The notes beneath the pieces were generated by a model. The model was not told where the DNA came from and made no database searches. It saw nothing but the letters and a program-made list of their open reading frames with translations. From NCBI GenBank assembly GCA_028875335.1, contig JAPPEF010000112.1:1-39888 (forward strand): a stretch of DNA of 39,888 bases, given 5' to 3'. Each line of letters opens with the position of its first letter. Position 1 is the first letter of the stretch. This DNA is from Gemmatimonadota bacterium. Lineage in GTDB: Bacteria > Latescibacterota > UBA2968 > UBA8231. Positions 15,856 through 24,267 of the stretch are shown here, piece after piece. The translations under genes were made by a program, and so were the position numbers.

Positions 15856-17175
15856 ATGCGACGCCTTATATACACACTTCTAATTTTGTCGGCCGGCAGC
15901 GCCCAAGCGCAGACCGTCTATCGCGTCCATCTCAAGCTGGAGGGCATGATTGATCCGGGCGTGGCGGCCTTTGTCGAACGCGTGATCGCCGACGCCGACG
16001 AGACCGACGCCGACGCAATCGTCTTCGAGATCGACACCTTTGGCGGGCGCGTCGATGCGGCCACTGTGATCCGCGACGCCATCCTCGACGCCGAAACCTT
16101 GACCATTGCCTTTATCAATAAGCGGGCGATTTCGGCCGGGGCACTCATCTCGCTGGCCTGCGACAAGATCGTCATGACGCAAGCCTCAACCATGGGCGCG
16201 ACCACCCCGGTCGATGCCACGGGCGACAAGGCCAGCGACAAAATAACTTCCTATATGCGAGCCGAAATGCGCGCTACGGCCGAGCGCACTGGCCGCGACG
16301 TCAAGATCGCCGAGGCCATGGTGGATGAGCGCGTCGATGTGCCGGGCCTGAGTGCTGAAGCGGGCCGGCCGGCGACTCTGACCACTGAGCAGGCGCTCAA
16401 CTACCAGATGGCCGACGAGACGGCCGAGACGCTGATCGAGCTGTTGCGCATCTACGATCTAGGCGAGGCCGAAATCGTCGAAGTCGAGCTCAACTGGACC
16501 GAGCACGTCTTGCGCATGTTGACCCACCCGGTCGTCACTTCGATCTTGCTGGCTGTGGCCATGTTCGGCTTAATCGCCGAGGTGCGCACCCCCGGTTGGG
16601 GCTTGGGCGGCACGCTCGCATTAGTGGCGCTGGGGCTTTTCTTCGGCAGCCACTTGATCGTCCACTTGGCCGAGTGGCAGGAATTGGCGCTCTTTGCGGT
16701 GGGCGTGACGCTTTTGGTCGTCGAGTTGGTGGCCATTCCGGGCTTTGGCATTGTGGGCGTGTTGGGTATCGGGGCGATGATTGCCAGCGTGGTGATTACC
16801 CAATTGGGCGATTTTCAATTGTGGAGTTTTGAGGAAATCGTCTCGGTGATTGGGCGTCTCGCTGGCTCGATGATCGGCGCGTTTGTACTTTCGCTCATCG
16901 TGTTGCGCTCCCTGCCCAAGTTCGCCGCCTTCAATCGCCTAGTACTCCACAACGAAATCAAGGCCGCCGATGGGTACACTTCCTCCTCGCGCAAGACCGA
17001 CGAGGAGTTGTTGGGCAAGGAGGGGGTCACGGTCAGCTACCTGCGGCCCTCGGGTATCGCCCTATTTGGGGGCAAGCGGCTCACCGTGATCGCCGAAGGC
17101 GAATTCATTGAGGCGCAGCGGCCCATTAAAGTAGTAGAAGCTCGCGGCAGTCGAGTGGTGGTGAAGGCGCTATGA
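15856..17175 (+). CDS. nfeD: NfeD family membrane-bound ClpP-class serine protease
   Basis: A 439-aa long-form NfeD protein. It has a signal peptide (residues 1-19, SAQAQ), then a ClpP/SppA-like protease domain with nucleophile S93 in RAISAGALIS and a candidate catalytic lysine at 125 or 129. About four transmembrane helices follow (roughly 215-335), and a C-terminal OB-fold NfeD domain ends the protein (about 365-439). NfeD proteases work with stomatin/flotillin-type SPFH proteins, and exactly such a gene (floA) lies two genes downstream. The protease domain would face the periplasm or exterior. The stop overlaps the start of the next gene as ATGA. Confidence 0.92.
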   Translation: MRRLIYTLLILSAGSAQAQTVYRVHLKLEGMIDPGVAAFVERVIADADETDADAIVFEIDTFGGRVDAATVIRDAILDAETLTIAFINKRAISAGALISLACDKIVMTQASTMGATTPVDATGDKASDKITSYMRAEMRATAERTGRDVKIAEAMVDERVDVPGLSAEAGRPATLTTEQALNYQMADETAETLIELLRIYDLGEAEIVEVELNWTEHVLRMLTHPVVTSILLAVAMFGLIAEVRTPGWGLGGTLALVALGLFFGSHLIVHLAEWQELALFAVGVTLLVVELVAIPGFGIVGVLGIGAMIASVVITQLGDFQLWSFEEIVSVIGRLAGSMIGAFVLSLIVLRSLPKFAAFNRLVLHNEIKAADGYTSSSRKTDEELLGKEGVTVSYLRPSGIALFGGKRLTVIAEGEFIEAQRPIKVVEARGSRVVVKAL

Positions 17176-17681
17176 GCTTTCTGGGAGGGGAGGTGTTGGA
17201 ATGGGTCTATTCGCTGGCTCTGCTAGTGCTCGGCTTTGTACTGGTGCTCTTGGAAATTTTCGTGATCCCAGGGCTCAATATCTTCGGCATCGTTGGTTTG
17301 CTGACCGCGGTCGCCGGCATTGGCTATGCCTATGTGAATATGGGCAGCTTGGCGGCTGGCGTCGTAGCGGGCTTGGGGCTTGTGGGCACCGCCATCTTGG
17401 TGAGACTGATGCTCAAGGTTCGCGCTTGGAACCGCTTGGTGCTCAACGATGGCATGACGCGCAAGGCTGGCTACGATTCGGTCAAGCCCGGACGCGAGGC
17501 GTTGCTCGGTCAGACGGGTCAGGCGGTTACGACGCTGAGGCCGGCGGGGCGGGCGCAATTTGGCGAACGGGTAGTCGACGTAGTTAGCGAGGGTGGCTAT
17601 ATTGAACGCGGTGAGCAGGTCGAAGTATTGAAAGTGGCTGGCAACAGAGTAGTGGTTCAGTCAGTCCAGTCTGAGTCTTAA
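17172..17681 (+). CDS. Short NfeD-like membrane protein
   Basis: A 169-aa short-form NfeD protein without a protease domain. Two to three transmembrane helices fill residues 10-80 (YSLALLVLGFVLVLLEIFVI and onward). A soluble OB-fold follows (about 100-166) with the family pattern LLGQTGQAVTTLRPAGRAQF and a terminal VVVQSV. It is translationally coupled to the long nfeD by an ATGA overlap. The two halves look like a duplication of the nfeD C-terminal region. Members stabilise or scaffold SPFH protein assemblies in the membrane. The floA gene begins 24 bases after the stop. Confidence 0.9.
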   Translation: MSFLGGEVLEWVYSLALLVLGFVLVLLEIFVIPGLNIFGIVGLLTAVAGIGYAYVNMGSLAAGVVAGLGLVGTAILVRLMLKVRAWNRLVLNDGMTRKAGYDSVKPGREALLGQTGQAVTTLRPAGRAQFGERVVDVVSEGGYIERGEQVEVLKVAGNRVVVQSVQSES

Positions 17682-17705
17682 TTCACTCCTTTCAAGGAGC
17701 TAATA

Positions 17706-18692
17706 ATGGAAGTCCTGTTTTTGGTCTTGGCGCTTTTCGGCATCATCATCTTTTTGTCGCTCTTCACCTATTTCATTCCGGTGGGGCTGTGGATTTCGGC
17801 CTATTTCGCCGGGGTCAGGGTAGCGATCTTTAAGGACTTGGTGGGTATGCGACTGCGCAAGGTGCCACCCCGCCAGATCGTCGGCCCCAAGATCAGCGCC
17901 GCTAAGGCGGGGCTAGATGTCGGCTTGGAGAGCATGGAAGCCCACTTCTTGGCCGGCGGCAACGTCAACGCGGTGATTTTGGCGCTGATCTCGGCCGACA
18001 AGGCCAACATCGATCTGAGCTTTGAGCGGGCGGCCAGCATCGACTTGGCGGGCCGCGACGTGCTCGACGCGGTCAAAGTCAGCGTCAATCCCAAGGTGAT
18101 CAACACGCCCCTGATTGCGGCGATTGCCAAAGACGGCATTCAGGTCAAGGCCACCTGCCGAGTGACCGTGCGCGCCAATATCGACCGCTTGGTCGGTGGT
18201 GCCGGCGAGGAGACGATCATCGCCCGGGTCGGCGAAGGGATCGTTACCACCATCGGCTCGGCCTCGACGCACAAAGAGGTACTCGAAAATCCCGATCTGA
18301 TCTCCCGGCGGGTGCTGGAAAAGGGCCTCGACTCGGAGACCGCCTTTGAGATTCTCTCGATTGACATCGCCGATGTCGATGTGGGCGAGAATATCGGCGC
18401 TAAGTTGCAGACCGATCAGGCGGATGCCGATCTCAAAATCGCCCAAGCCAAGGCCGAGGAACGCCGGGCCATGGCCCAGGCACGCGAGCAGGAGATGACG
18501 GCCCAAGTAGTGGAAATGGAATCGCGAGTCAAGGAAGCCGAGGCCGAGGTGCCGCGCGCGATGGCCGAGGCCTTCCGCGAGGGCAACTTGGGCATTATGG
18601 ACTACTACCGCATGCGCAATATCCAAGCCGACACGGATATGCGCGACTCGATTTCCGAAAGCGGCGAGGACCGCGACAACCGCGACAACTAG
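17706..18692 (+). CDS. floA: Flotillin-like protein FloA (SPFH family)
   Basis: A 328-aa FloA/YqfA-type protein. One N-terminal membrane hairpin (about 3-40) is followed by the sequence that marks this subfamily ([20 protein letters not shown], then [13 protein letters not shown]), an SPFH domain (to about 220), and a long Ala/Glu-rich helical part ([17 protein letters not shown]). The C-terminal [16 protein letters not shown] is also family-typical. FloA organises functional membrane microdomains and affects membrane fluidity and secretion. CAAGGAGC sits just before the ATG at 17706. Downstream of the two nfeD genes it forms the conserved NfeD-flotillin partnership. Confidence 0.95.
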   Translation: MEVLFLVLALFGIIIFLSLFTYFIPVGLWISAYFAGVRVAIFKDLVGMRLRKVPPRQIVGPKISAAKAGLDVGLESMEAHFLAGGNVNAVILALISADKANIDLSFERAASIDLAGRDVLDAVKVSVNPKVINTPLIAAIAKDGIQVKATCRVTVRANIDRLVGGAGEETIIARVGEGIVTTIGSASTHKEVLENPDLISRRVLEKGLDSETAFEILSIDIADVDVGENIGAKLQTDQADADLKIAQAKAEERRAMAQAREQEMTAQVVEMESRVKEAEAEVPRAMAEAFREGNLGIMDYYRMRNIQADTDMRDSISESGEDRDNRDN

Positions 18693-18695
18693 TCC

Positions 18696-19184
18696 ATGGA
18701 ACTCCTACTCTTTCTCCTCGCCATCCTGTTCAGCATATTTTCGGCGCTGATGGAGCGTCGCAGGCGCCGCAGACAGGTTGAAGAGGCACAACAACAGCAC
18801 GCCGAGATCGAACAGCAGCACGCCGAGGTCAACCCGGCCACGCCCGTTGTCGCTGAGGAGAAGAAGGAAGAAGAACCAGCCTTTGGCTGGCCTTTTGACG
18901 GCGATCCCTTTGAGGAGCCGGTTCTCGCCGAGGTTGACCCGGTCGAGGCTGAACGGGAGGCTCTAGAGGCTGAGCGGGAGGCTCTAGAGGCTGAGCGGCG
19001 CGCCGTGGTGGCCGAGCAGCAGGCCATGGAGCGGCTGGCGGAGACGAAGCCCCAGGAGTCAGGTGAGGAGCGGCGGCCTCGTCGTACCCGGAGCCACTGG
19101 TTCCTCACCCCTCAGACGGCGCGTGACGCGATTGTCTATATGGAAATCCTCGGCAAGCCGAAAAGCGAACGAGAGGAGTGGTAA
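18696..19184 (+). CDS. Small membrane-anchored coiled-coil protein of the floA operon
   Basis: A 162-aa protein starting 3 bases after the floA stop. A single hydrophobic N-terminal segment (residues 2-18) is followed by a run of Arg, an acidic and proline-containing linker, and a coiled coil made of three near-identical heptads (EAEREAL, EAEREAL, EAERRAV; residues 84-104). The C-terminus ends in TARDAIVYMEILGKPKSERE, a short segment that I recall at the end of hypothetical proteins encoded just after floA in other bacteria. It is probably an accessory of the FloA/NfeD membrane assembly. No enzymatic motif is seen. Confidence 0.8.
   Translation: MELLLFLLAILFSIFSALMERRRRRRQVEEAQQQHAEIEQQHAEVNPATPVVAEEKKEEEPAFGWPFDGDPFEEPVLAEVDPVEAEREALEAEREALEAERRAVVAEQQAMERLAETKPQESGEERRPRRTRSHWFLTPQTARDAIVYMEILGKPKSEREEW
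18945..19007 (+). repeat. Three 21-bp tandem repeats inside the coiled-coil gene
   Basis: Unit GAGGCTGARCGGGAGGCTCTA occurs at 18945-18965 and 18966-18986 with one mismatch between them. A third, diverged copy follows at 18987-19007. Each unit encodes one heptad, so copy number changes would lengthen the coiled coil by whole turns without a frameshift. Confidence 0.9.
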
Positions 19185-19193
19185 CATAGTATA

Positions 19194-19280
19194 GCCGGAG
19201 TGGCGGAATTGGTAGACGCGCTGGATTCAAAATCCTGTATCCGCAAGGGTGTGTGGGTTCGAGTCCCACCTCCGGCACCA
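19194..19280 (+). tRNA. tRNA-Leu (anticodon CAA)
   Basis: An 87-base class II tRNA with an encoded CCA end. The acceptor stem GCCGGAG pairs with CTCCGGC, the D-arm contains TTGGTAGACGC, and the anticodon loop TTCAAAA gives CAA, which reads UUG. The long variable arm forms ATCC-GCAA-GGGT, and the T-arm is GTGGG-TTCGAGT-CCCAC. The anticodon stem CTGGA/TCCTG has one T-T mismatch at 28-42. A short T run follows the CCA at once. Confidence 0.95.
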
Positions 19281-19297
19281 TTTTTACTAACCGCTGC

Positions 19298-19327
19298 ACG
19301 CTAGCGAACTACTCGTATCGCTAGCGT
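19298..19327. repeat. Perfect 10-bp inverted repeat downstream of tRNA-Leu
   Basis: ACGCTAGCGA (19298-19307) and TCGCTAGCGT (19318-19327) are exact inverted copies around a 10-base loop. Each arm contains the octamer palindrome CGCTAGCG. There is no T run after it, so it is not a textbook intrinsic terminator, though it could end tRNA transcription or process its 3' end. The same octamer occurs again at 24523-24530 between genes. Confidence 0.75.
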
Positions 19328-19454
19328 TCCCTTTGCATCTCCTAATGGGCTGCGCAATTTTGCCTTCCTTTTTTTCTCCCCTGTCTGTCGCAAGCTCAAT
19401 TAACTTTCTCCCCATATTTCGCACTCCCCCAAGTTCCGAAAGGAGATAACCGCC

Positions 19455-19613
19455 GTGACATCTCCGGAAATAAAGCGCCTTTTCGACATCGTCTCGGTAC
19501 TCGTGCTGCTGATTGTAGTGCCGACGTACATCTTCTGCCGCTTGGGATTCATTCTGCTGATTGCAGTTCCGACGGCTTACATCTTCTGTCGCCTGAGGTC
19601 ACCCGCTGACTAA
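19455..19613 (+). CDS. 52-aa membrane peptide with internal duplication
   Basis: A GTG at 19455 has a very strong ribosome site (AAAGGAGAT) at ideal spacing and opens a 52-codon frame ending 12 bases before the next gene. The peptide starts KRLFDIVSVLVLLIVVPTYI, which recalls the membrane anchor of bacterial sugar transferases (PF02397). It then repeats its own segment: LLIVVPTYIFCRL at 18-30 is copied as LLIAVPTAYIFCRL at 34-47. The DNA of the two copies is also similar. It may be a small membrane protein of its own or a stub left from a sugar transferase. Function unknown. Confidence 0.55.
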   Translation: MTSPEIKRLFDIVSVLVLLIVVPTYIFCRLGFILLIAVPTAYIFCRLRSPAD

Positions 19614-19625
19614 CGGAACGAGACC

Positions 19626-21416
19626 GTGCAAACGCTAAAAGGTCAAACCCGCACTGCACCGCCGCTATGGGCGGTCTTGCAGCGGCGACTGATCGACGCG
19701 ATCGACGAGGCGGCACCGATTTTTCTCGAAAAGTACACCCGCCCCGGCGGCAGCCTGATATGGATGGAGGGATACCCCGGCGACGGAGTCTGGGCCGACG
19801 ACCTGTACGAGGCATTCTTCAATTGGCCTCACTACTATGCCCTAGGCGGCAGCGAGTACACGGGAGTCAAGGCCCTAGAAGAGTGGAACGCCATTACCCG
19901 GCAGCTAGAGCACGACTATGGCCGCGTCACCCGCGAGTTTATCAACGACGACGACTGGTTTCACAACGCGGAAAACTACATCTACTTCTATCACTTGGGG
20001 ATGGCCGACCCGACCAACGCCGAGACGCGCCGCCGGGCGCAGCGCTTTGCCGGATTGTACTTGAACGACGACCCGGCCGTGCCCAACTACGACCCCGAGC
20101 ACCGCATCGTGCGCTCGCCCTGTAGCGGCAGCAAGGGGCCGCTCTTGCAAATGCGGCGCGGTGAAATCCACTACGACCTCACCCACGATCACGCCACGCT
20201 GGGGCCGAACTTTGATTTGCCCGCCAACTGGTGGGAGGATCCCGAGACCAAACGCCGCGTTGAGGAGCAATTCGACCAAGTGGTCATGCAGGGCGACGTG
20301 ACCGTCAACTTAGGCGTCGTGGCGCTGGTGGCAACGGCCTTTCTCCACACCGGCGAGGCGCGGTATCGGGAATGGATAGAGGAATACGTGGGGGCTTGGA
20401 TAGAGCGCACCGAAGCCAACGGCGGCATCGTCCCGGACAACATCGGCCCCAACGGCATCGTCGGCGAGATGCGCCAAGGGCAGTGGTGGGGCGGGCTGTA
20501 CGGCTGGACCGGGCGCTATGGACACAGCATGATGGCCCACTCGATCACCGCGGCGGTGGAAGCCGCGCTGCTGGTCACGGGCGAGACCCGCTACTTGGAC
20601 TTGCTCCGCATGCACATGGATGCGCTAGTCGCGCACGGCCGCGAGGAAGGGGGGCGGCTGCTCGTGCCCTACAAGCACGCGGACGAGGGTTGGACCGACT
20701 TCAACCCCATCAATCCCAATGCGCCGATCCATTTATGGGCCGCGTCCATGGAGGAGCGCGACTGGCAGCGGCTGGAGACCTTGCGCCGGGGAGCCGAAGA
20801 CGAGTGGAAACAGGTGGGGCAGCGCGGCCCGCGCTCGCTCGACGACCGCGCCTGGACCCGCTTTCTCGCTGGCGAATCCCCGGATTATCCCGAGCGCATC
20901 TTGCAGGCCAACTACCGCGAGGTCTGCGACCGCATCGCCAAGGTCATCGACGACGAGCAGGACCTGACCCAACTCGACGTACACTGGTGGCAGCAGGTCA
21001 ACCCGGTGGTCACCGAAGCCTTGGTGCAGCTAACGACCGGCGCGCCGCAGACCATCTACTGGGGTGGGTTGGCGCAAGGGCGGGTGCGCTATTTCGACGG
21101 TGAGCAGCAGCGGCCGGGTTTGCCCCCGGACGTAGCTGCCCTAGTGACCGACCTCAGCGCTGACAGTGCGGAGCTGACGCTGGTCAATTTGAGCACGAGC
21201 CGCACCCGGCAGATTATCGTCGGCGCTGGCAGCTTTGGGGAGCACTGCTTTGGCCGGGTGCGAGCTGGCGACGAGATACTCGACGTTAATAGCACTTATT
21301 TCCAAGTTGAATTGGCTCCGGCCAGCCAAATCGAATTGTCGCTCGCCATGCGGCGTTACAGCCAGCAGCCCAGCTTTCGCCTGCCTTGGCACGGCGAGCA
21401 GATTCCATATCGCTAA
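19626..21416 (+). CDS. Unassigned (alpha/alpha)-barrel-like protein, possible glycoside hydrolase
   Basis: A 596-aa cytoplasmic protein with no signal peptide. The first 380 residues are rich in Trp, Asp and Gly loops between helices (MEGYPGDGVWADDLYEAFFN, DDDWFHNAENYIYFYHLGM, QWWGGLYGWTGRYGHSMMA), a texture typical of six-hairpin glycosidase or lyase folds. The last 100 residues look like a beta-sandwich accessory domain (about 490-590). Acidic residues in those loops could be catalytic, but I cannot name the family. The GTG at 19626 follows the membrane peptide by 12 bases, and the PhyH gene follows within 21 bases, so the three are probably one operon. Confidence 0.7.
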   Translation: MQTLKGQTRTAPPLWAVLQRRLIDAIDEAAPIFLEKYTRPGGSLIWMEGYPGDGVWADDLYEAFFNWPHYYALGGSEYTGVKALEEWNAITRQLEHDYGRVTREFINDDDWFHNAENYIYFYHLGMADPTNAETRRRAQRFAGLYLNDDPAVPNYDPEHRIVRSPCSGSKGPLLQMRRGEIHYDLTHDHATLGPNFDLPANWWEDPETKRRVEEQFDQVVMQGDVTVNLGVVALVATAFLHTGEARYREWIEEYVGAWIERTEANGGIVPDNIGPNGIVGEMRQGQWWGGLYGWTGRYGHSMMAHSITAAVEAALLVTGETRYLDLLRMHMDALVAHGREEGGRLLVPYKHADEGWTDFNPINPNAPIHLWAASMEERDWQRLETLRRGAEDEWKQVGQRGPRSLDDRAWTRFLAGESPDYPERILQANYREVCDRIAKVIDDEQDLTQLDVHWWQQVNPVVTEALVQLTTGAPQTIYWGGLAQGRVRYFDGEQQRPGLPPDVAALVTDLSADSAELTLVNLSTSRTRQIIVGAGSFGEHCFGRVRAGDEILDVNSTYFQVELAPASQIELSLAMRRYSQQPSFRLPWHGEQIPYR

Positions 21417-21436
21417 CAAAATTAGGAGATCGGGCG

Positions 21437-22183
21437 ATGGACCAAGCCGATCGCGCTTTTTTTGCTGCAAACGGCTATCTCAACTTAGGGCAGGTGCTCG
21501 ACCGCGATGACGTGCAATACTTCCGCGCCATGTTCGATGGAGACATGGAAAAATATCCCTATTTCTGGCACCGCTACGGCCACCACCAACACGCCAACTA
21601 CGAGGCGTTGATCACCTCGCCGCAGTTCGACGAGTTGATTCGCCACCCAAAGATATACCCGACGATTGAGGCGCTGATGGGTGGGCCGCTCTGCTTTGGC
21701 GAGATCGGGCTGCGGATGATGCGGGCCTACGATGGCTCATTGCACCAAGGTTGGCACCGCGACAGGCCGCATTGGGACGAACATCCATTCCGCATGGACT
21801 ACATCCAGCTCATGGTCTATCTGTCCGATGTGGACGAGGGGACGCATTGTTTTTCGTTGTCCCCGGAAGCAGTAAGCCAGCCGGTGCTCGAAGATAAGGA
21901 AGAGCAACTCAAGCGAGGCGGCGAGTACCATTTGCATGGGCCAGCGGGAACGTGCGCGCTGTTTAACGTGGCCGTGCTGCACACGGCGACGACGCGGCCC
22001 ACGCAAGCAGAGCGGCGAACCGTGCAGATTTACTACGGGCATCGCAACCGGGCACCGCTGGCGAATGATTCGAGTATTCCGGCGGCGTTTTGGCGGGACA
22101 GTGAAGATGCAGAAACGCGGGCTTTTTACGGAGTTTTGAACGAGCGCACCAAGGTGTATTTGGCGGCGTTCCCCGGAGCTTGA
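21437..22183 (+). CDS. Phytanoyl-CoA dioxygenase (PhyH) family oxygenase
   Basis: A 248-aa Fe(II)/2-oxoglutarate oxygenase with an intact triad: H107 and D109 in GWHRDRPHW, H182 in VLHTATT, and R193 or R194 as the likely 2-oxoglutarate partner. The start at 21437 has TAGGAGAT upstream. It sits between the barrel-like protein and the diadenylate cyclase fusion, the latter starting 33 bases later. The fairly aromatic N-terminal part (PYFWHRYGHHQH) differs from the other PhyH proteins of the window, so the substrate is probably different too. Confidence 0.88.
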   Translation: MDQADRAFFAANGYLNLGQVLDRDDVQYFRAMFDGDMEKYPYFWHRYGHHQHANYEALITSPQFDELIRHPKIYPTIEALMGGPLCFGEIGLRMMRAYDGSLHQGWHRDRPHWDEHPFRMDYIQLMVYLSDVDEGTHCFSLSPEAVSQPVLEDKEEQLKRGGEYHLHGPAGTCALFNVAVLHTATTRPTQAERRTVQIYYGHRNRAPLANDSSIPAAFWRDSEDAETRAFYGVLNERTKVYLAAFPGA

Positions 22184-22215
22184 CCCATTCCCTTCCTTTA
22201 GGGGGAGATACCACT

Positions 22216-23388
22216 TTGCACACACCCCTGTTGGACATCGCACCAACTGATCTGGTGGACATTGCAGTCGTCGCGTTGCTGCTTTGGGGTCTAGTGGTTT
22301 GGACCCGCCGAGCGCGAATGGCCCTGCTCGGTCTGGCGTTTTTGGGCGTCTTCTACTACCTGATAGCGCAGCAATTCAAGTTGCAGCTAACGACTTGGAT
22401 CCTCCAAGGCTTTTTCGCGGCGCTAGTGGTGGTGGTAGTGGTGGTGTTCCAGGATGATTTGCGCCGGCTCTTTGAGCAGATCGCCACGCTCAGTCTGCGC
22501 CGCAAGGCTCCGCGCCCGGATCCCTCCAGCTTGGGAACGCTGACTAGGGGGTTGTATCAGTTGGCTGCGAAAAGACGCGGGGCCTTGGTGGTCCTGCCGG
22601 GGCGCGAGCTAATAGAGCGGCATTTTTTGCAGCATGGGGTCCCTCTGGACGCGGAGATCAGCGAAGAACTCCTCGACAGCCTTTTCGATCCCGGTTCGGC
22701 TGGGCACGACGGCGCACTGGTGATGGAGAACAATAGGATCAAGGAGTTTGGAGTGCATTTGCCGCTCTCCGAGAATAGGGATGAACTGAAGGGAGGCGGT
22801 ACGCGGCATGCGGCTGCGTTGGGGCTAGCCGAACACAGCGATGCCCTGTGTCTGGTGGTCTCAGAGGAGCGCGGGACCATTGGGATCGCAACGCGGGGGC
22901 AACTTGAGATTCTGGACAATCCGGACGCGGGCAAACTGGCGGACAGGATCAGAAGCTACTTACAACATACGGGGACCCAAGTGAACGCACGCCGTGAGAG
23001 GCGTCGGTGGGGGCGGCGTCTAGTGGAAGGTCTTTCGTCCTTGGCCTTGGCCTTGGGCGCGTGGCTAGCCTTCATACCGGGCGCAACGCTCGAGGAAGCA
23101 GTGCTCCAGGTGTCCGTAGCCGTAGAGAACATGCCCGAAGGATATGCGCTCGAGGACGTTAAACCTCCAGAGGTGGAGATCGCGGTAGCGGGACCGCGAC
23201 GGGCCATGTTTTTGGCGAGCAATGCAGATTTCGAGGTCGTCATTGACGCCAATCTCGTCAGGTTGGGGCGAAGGACCTTTGAGGTGTCCGCCCAGTCCGT
23301 GCGCCATGCAACCGGGTTAGAGGTCAAAAGCGTCAAGCCAGACAAGGTGAAGCTAACCGTGCAGAAAGCGCGAGGAGGAAGGCGATGA
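22216..23388 (+). CDS. Diadenylate cyclase (DAC) domain fused to a YbbR/CdaR-like domain
   Basis: A 390-aa protein combining a CdaA-type enzyme with its usual partner. Two to three N-terminal transmembrane helices (about 13-80) are followed by a DAC domain with DGA at 165-167 (GHDGALVM) and the second motif GTRHAAALGLAEHSDA at 195-210, then LVVSEERGTIGIA. A further membrane helix (about 269-287) and one YbbR-like beta domain (about 295-385, with SVAVENMPEGY) complete it. The enzyme makes c-di-AMP from two ATP; YbbR domains regulate it. The canonical RHR motif reads RHA here. The TTG at 22216 is chosen because GGGGGAG lies 8 bases upstream; the frame is open 12 codons further. Confidence 0.88.
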   Translation: MHTPLLDIAPTDLVDIAVVALLLWGLVVWTRRARMALLGLAFLGVFYYLIAQQFKLQLTTWILQGFFAALVVVVVVVFQDDLRRLFEQIATLSLRRKAPRPDPSSLGTLTRGLYQLAAKRRGALVVLPGRELIERHFLQHGVPLDAEISEELLDSLFDPGSAGHDGALVMENNRIKEFGVHLPLSENRDELKGGGTRHAAALGLAEHSDALCLVVSEERGTIGIATRGQLEILDNPDAGKLADRIRSYLQHTGTQVNARRERRRWGRRLVEGLSSLALALGAWLAFIPGATLEEAVLQVSVAVENMPEGYALEDVKPPEVEIAVAGPRRAMFLASNADFEVVIDANLVRLGRRTFEVSAQSVRHATGLEVKSVKPDKVKLTVQKARGGRR

Positions 23389-23410
23389 AAATGGGTTTGA
23401 GAGGCACGAC

Positions 23411-24145
23411 ATGGTACTGAGCGAGCAACAGATCGCGTTTTTTAAGCAGCAAGGTTATTTGGTTTTGGAAAACTTCATCGCGCCGGAGCAGGTGGCCGCT
23501 TGGCGCGGGCAGTTCTGGAATCACGTAGGTGCCGATCCAGCAGACCCGGCGAGTTGGCCCGATAGCTATGTGATCGACGGGTTTGCGGTTGAACCGGCTT
23601 TTGGGCAGCTGCCGCAGATGCAGGAAGTGGTCGAGGCGATGGGCGGCGGGCAATTTAGCGGCGGCGGTGGGTCCATGCTGGTGAAGTGGCCGCACTTGGG
23701 GGAAGCGTGGGACTGGCCGGGCCAAGGGCATATCGACGGTTACGGACCAGGGGGTTGGAGCGGCGGTTTTATGCTGGGGGCAACCGCTTACTTAGACGAT
23801 GTGGAAGCAAACGGCGGGGCCTTTGTTTACTGGCCGCAGAGCCATCTGCCGACCCACGCGTATTTCCGCGAGCATCCCGCCCACATCGACGGCAGTTTCC
23901 GCGACCGCGAGGATTGGGAGCTGCGCCAATGGGGGTTGTTTTCAGACCGCTCGCCTCACGGGCCGGAGCAATTTGTGGCGCGGGCCGGGGATGTGATTTT
24001 CTGGCATTGTTTTCTGTGCCACACCGGCTCGGCCAACATCCGCTCCAAGCCGCGGCTGGGGCTTTTCGCCCGCTGGCACTACACCGAGCGCGAGGCTATG
24101 CGCTATGATGTGCCAGAAGATCTGTGGAAGTACTGGACTATATAG
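23411..24145 (+). CDS. Phytanoyl-CoA dioxygenase (PhyH) family oxygenase
   Basis: A 244-aa protein with the Fe(II)/2-oxoglutarate triad H107 and D109 (GHIDGYG), H204 (LCHTGSANI) and R215 (KPRLGLFAR). An intact Gly-rich linker (GGGQFSGGGGSM, 78-89) precedes the metal site. GAGAGG lies about 6 bases before the ATG. It starts 22 bases after the diadenylate cyclase fusion and may be co-transcribed with it, but no functional link is evident. Confidence 0.88.
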   Translation: MVLSEQQIAFFKQQGYLVLENFIAPEQVAAWRGQFWNHVGADPADPASWPDSYVIDGFAVEPAFGQLPQMQEVVEAMGGGQFSGGGGSMLVKWPHLGEAWDWPGQGHIDGYGPGGWSGGFMLGATAYLDDVEANGGAFVYWPQSHLPTHAYFREHPAHIDGSFRDREDWELRQWGLFSDRSPHGPEQFVARAGDVIFWHCFLCHTGSANIRSKPRLGLFARWHYTEREAMRYDVPEDLWKYWTI

Positions 24146-24190
24146 AACGCCCTCCTGTCGAGCCGCTCGGCCACCCATGAAAGTTGCTCG

Positions 24191-24219
24191 TTTCAGTAAA
24201 ATCGCATAATTTTTATAGT
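24191..24219 (+). promoter_or_regulatory. Weak candidate promoter before the omega-like gene
   Basis: An AT-rich island in otherwise GC-rich DNA holds TATAGT (24214-24219) with TTTCAG (24191-24196) 17 bases upstream. The -10 is good and the -35 is poor. Transcription would begin about 40 bases before the ATG at 24268. Confidence 0.35.
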
Positions 24220-24267
24220 TTTGTAACAATGTCCGCCCTCATTCACCTTTTATCCTCGGGAGCTACA

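Noticed and set aside
19105..19299. Minus-strand frame across tRNA-Leu reading VGLEPTHPCGYRILNPARLPIPP
   Set aside because: It is the antisense of the tRNA, a well-known false protein.
20372..21103. 243-codon Arg/His-rich frame inside the barrel-like protein gene
   Set aside because: Frame shadow of a GC-rich gene, with no conserved motif.
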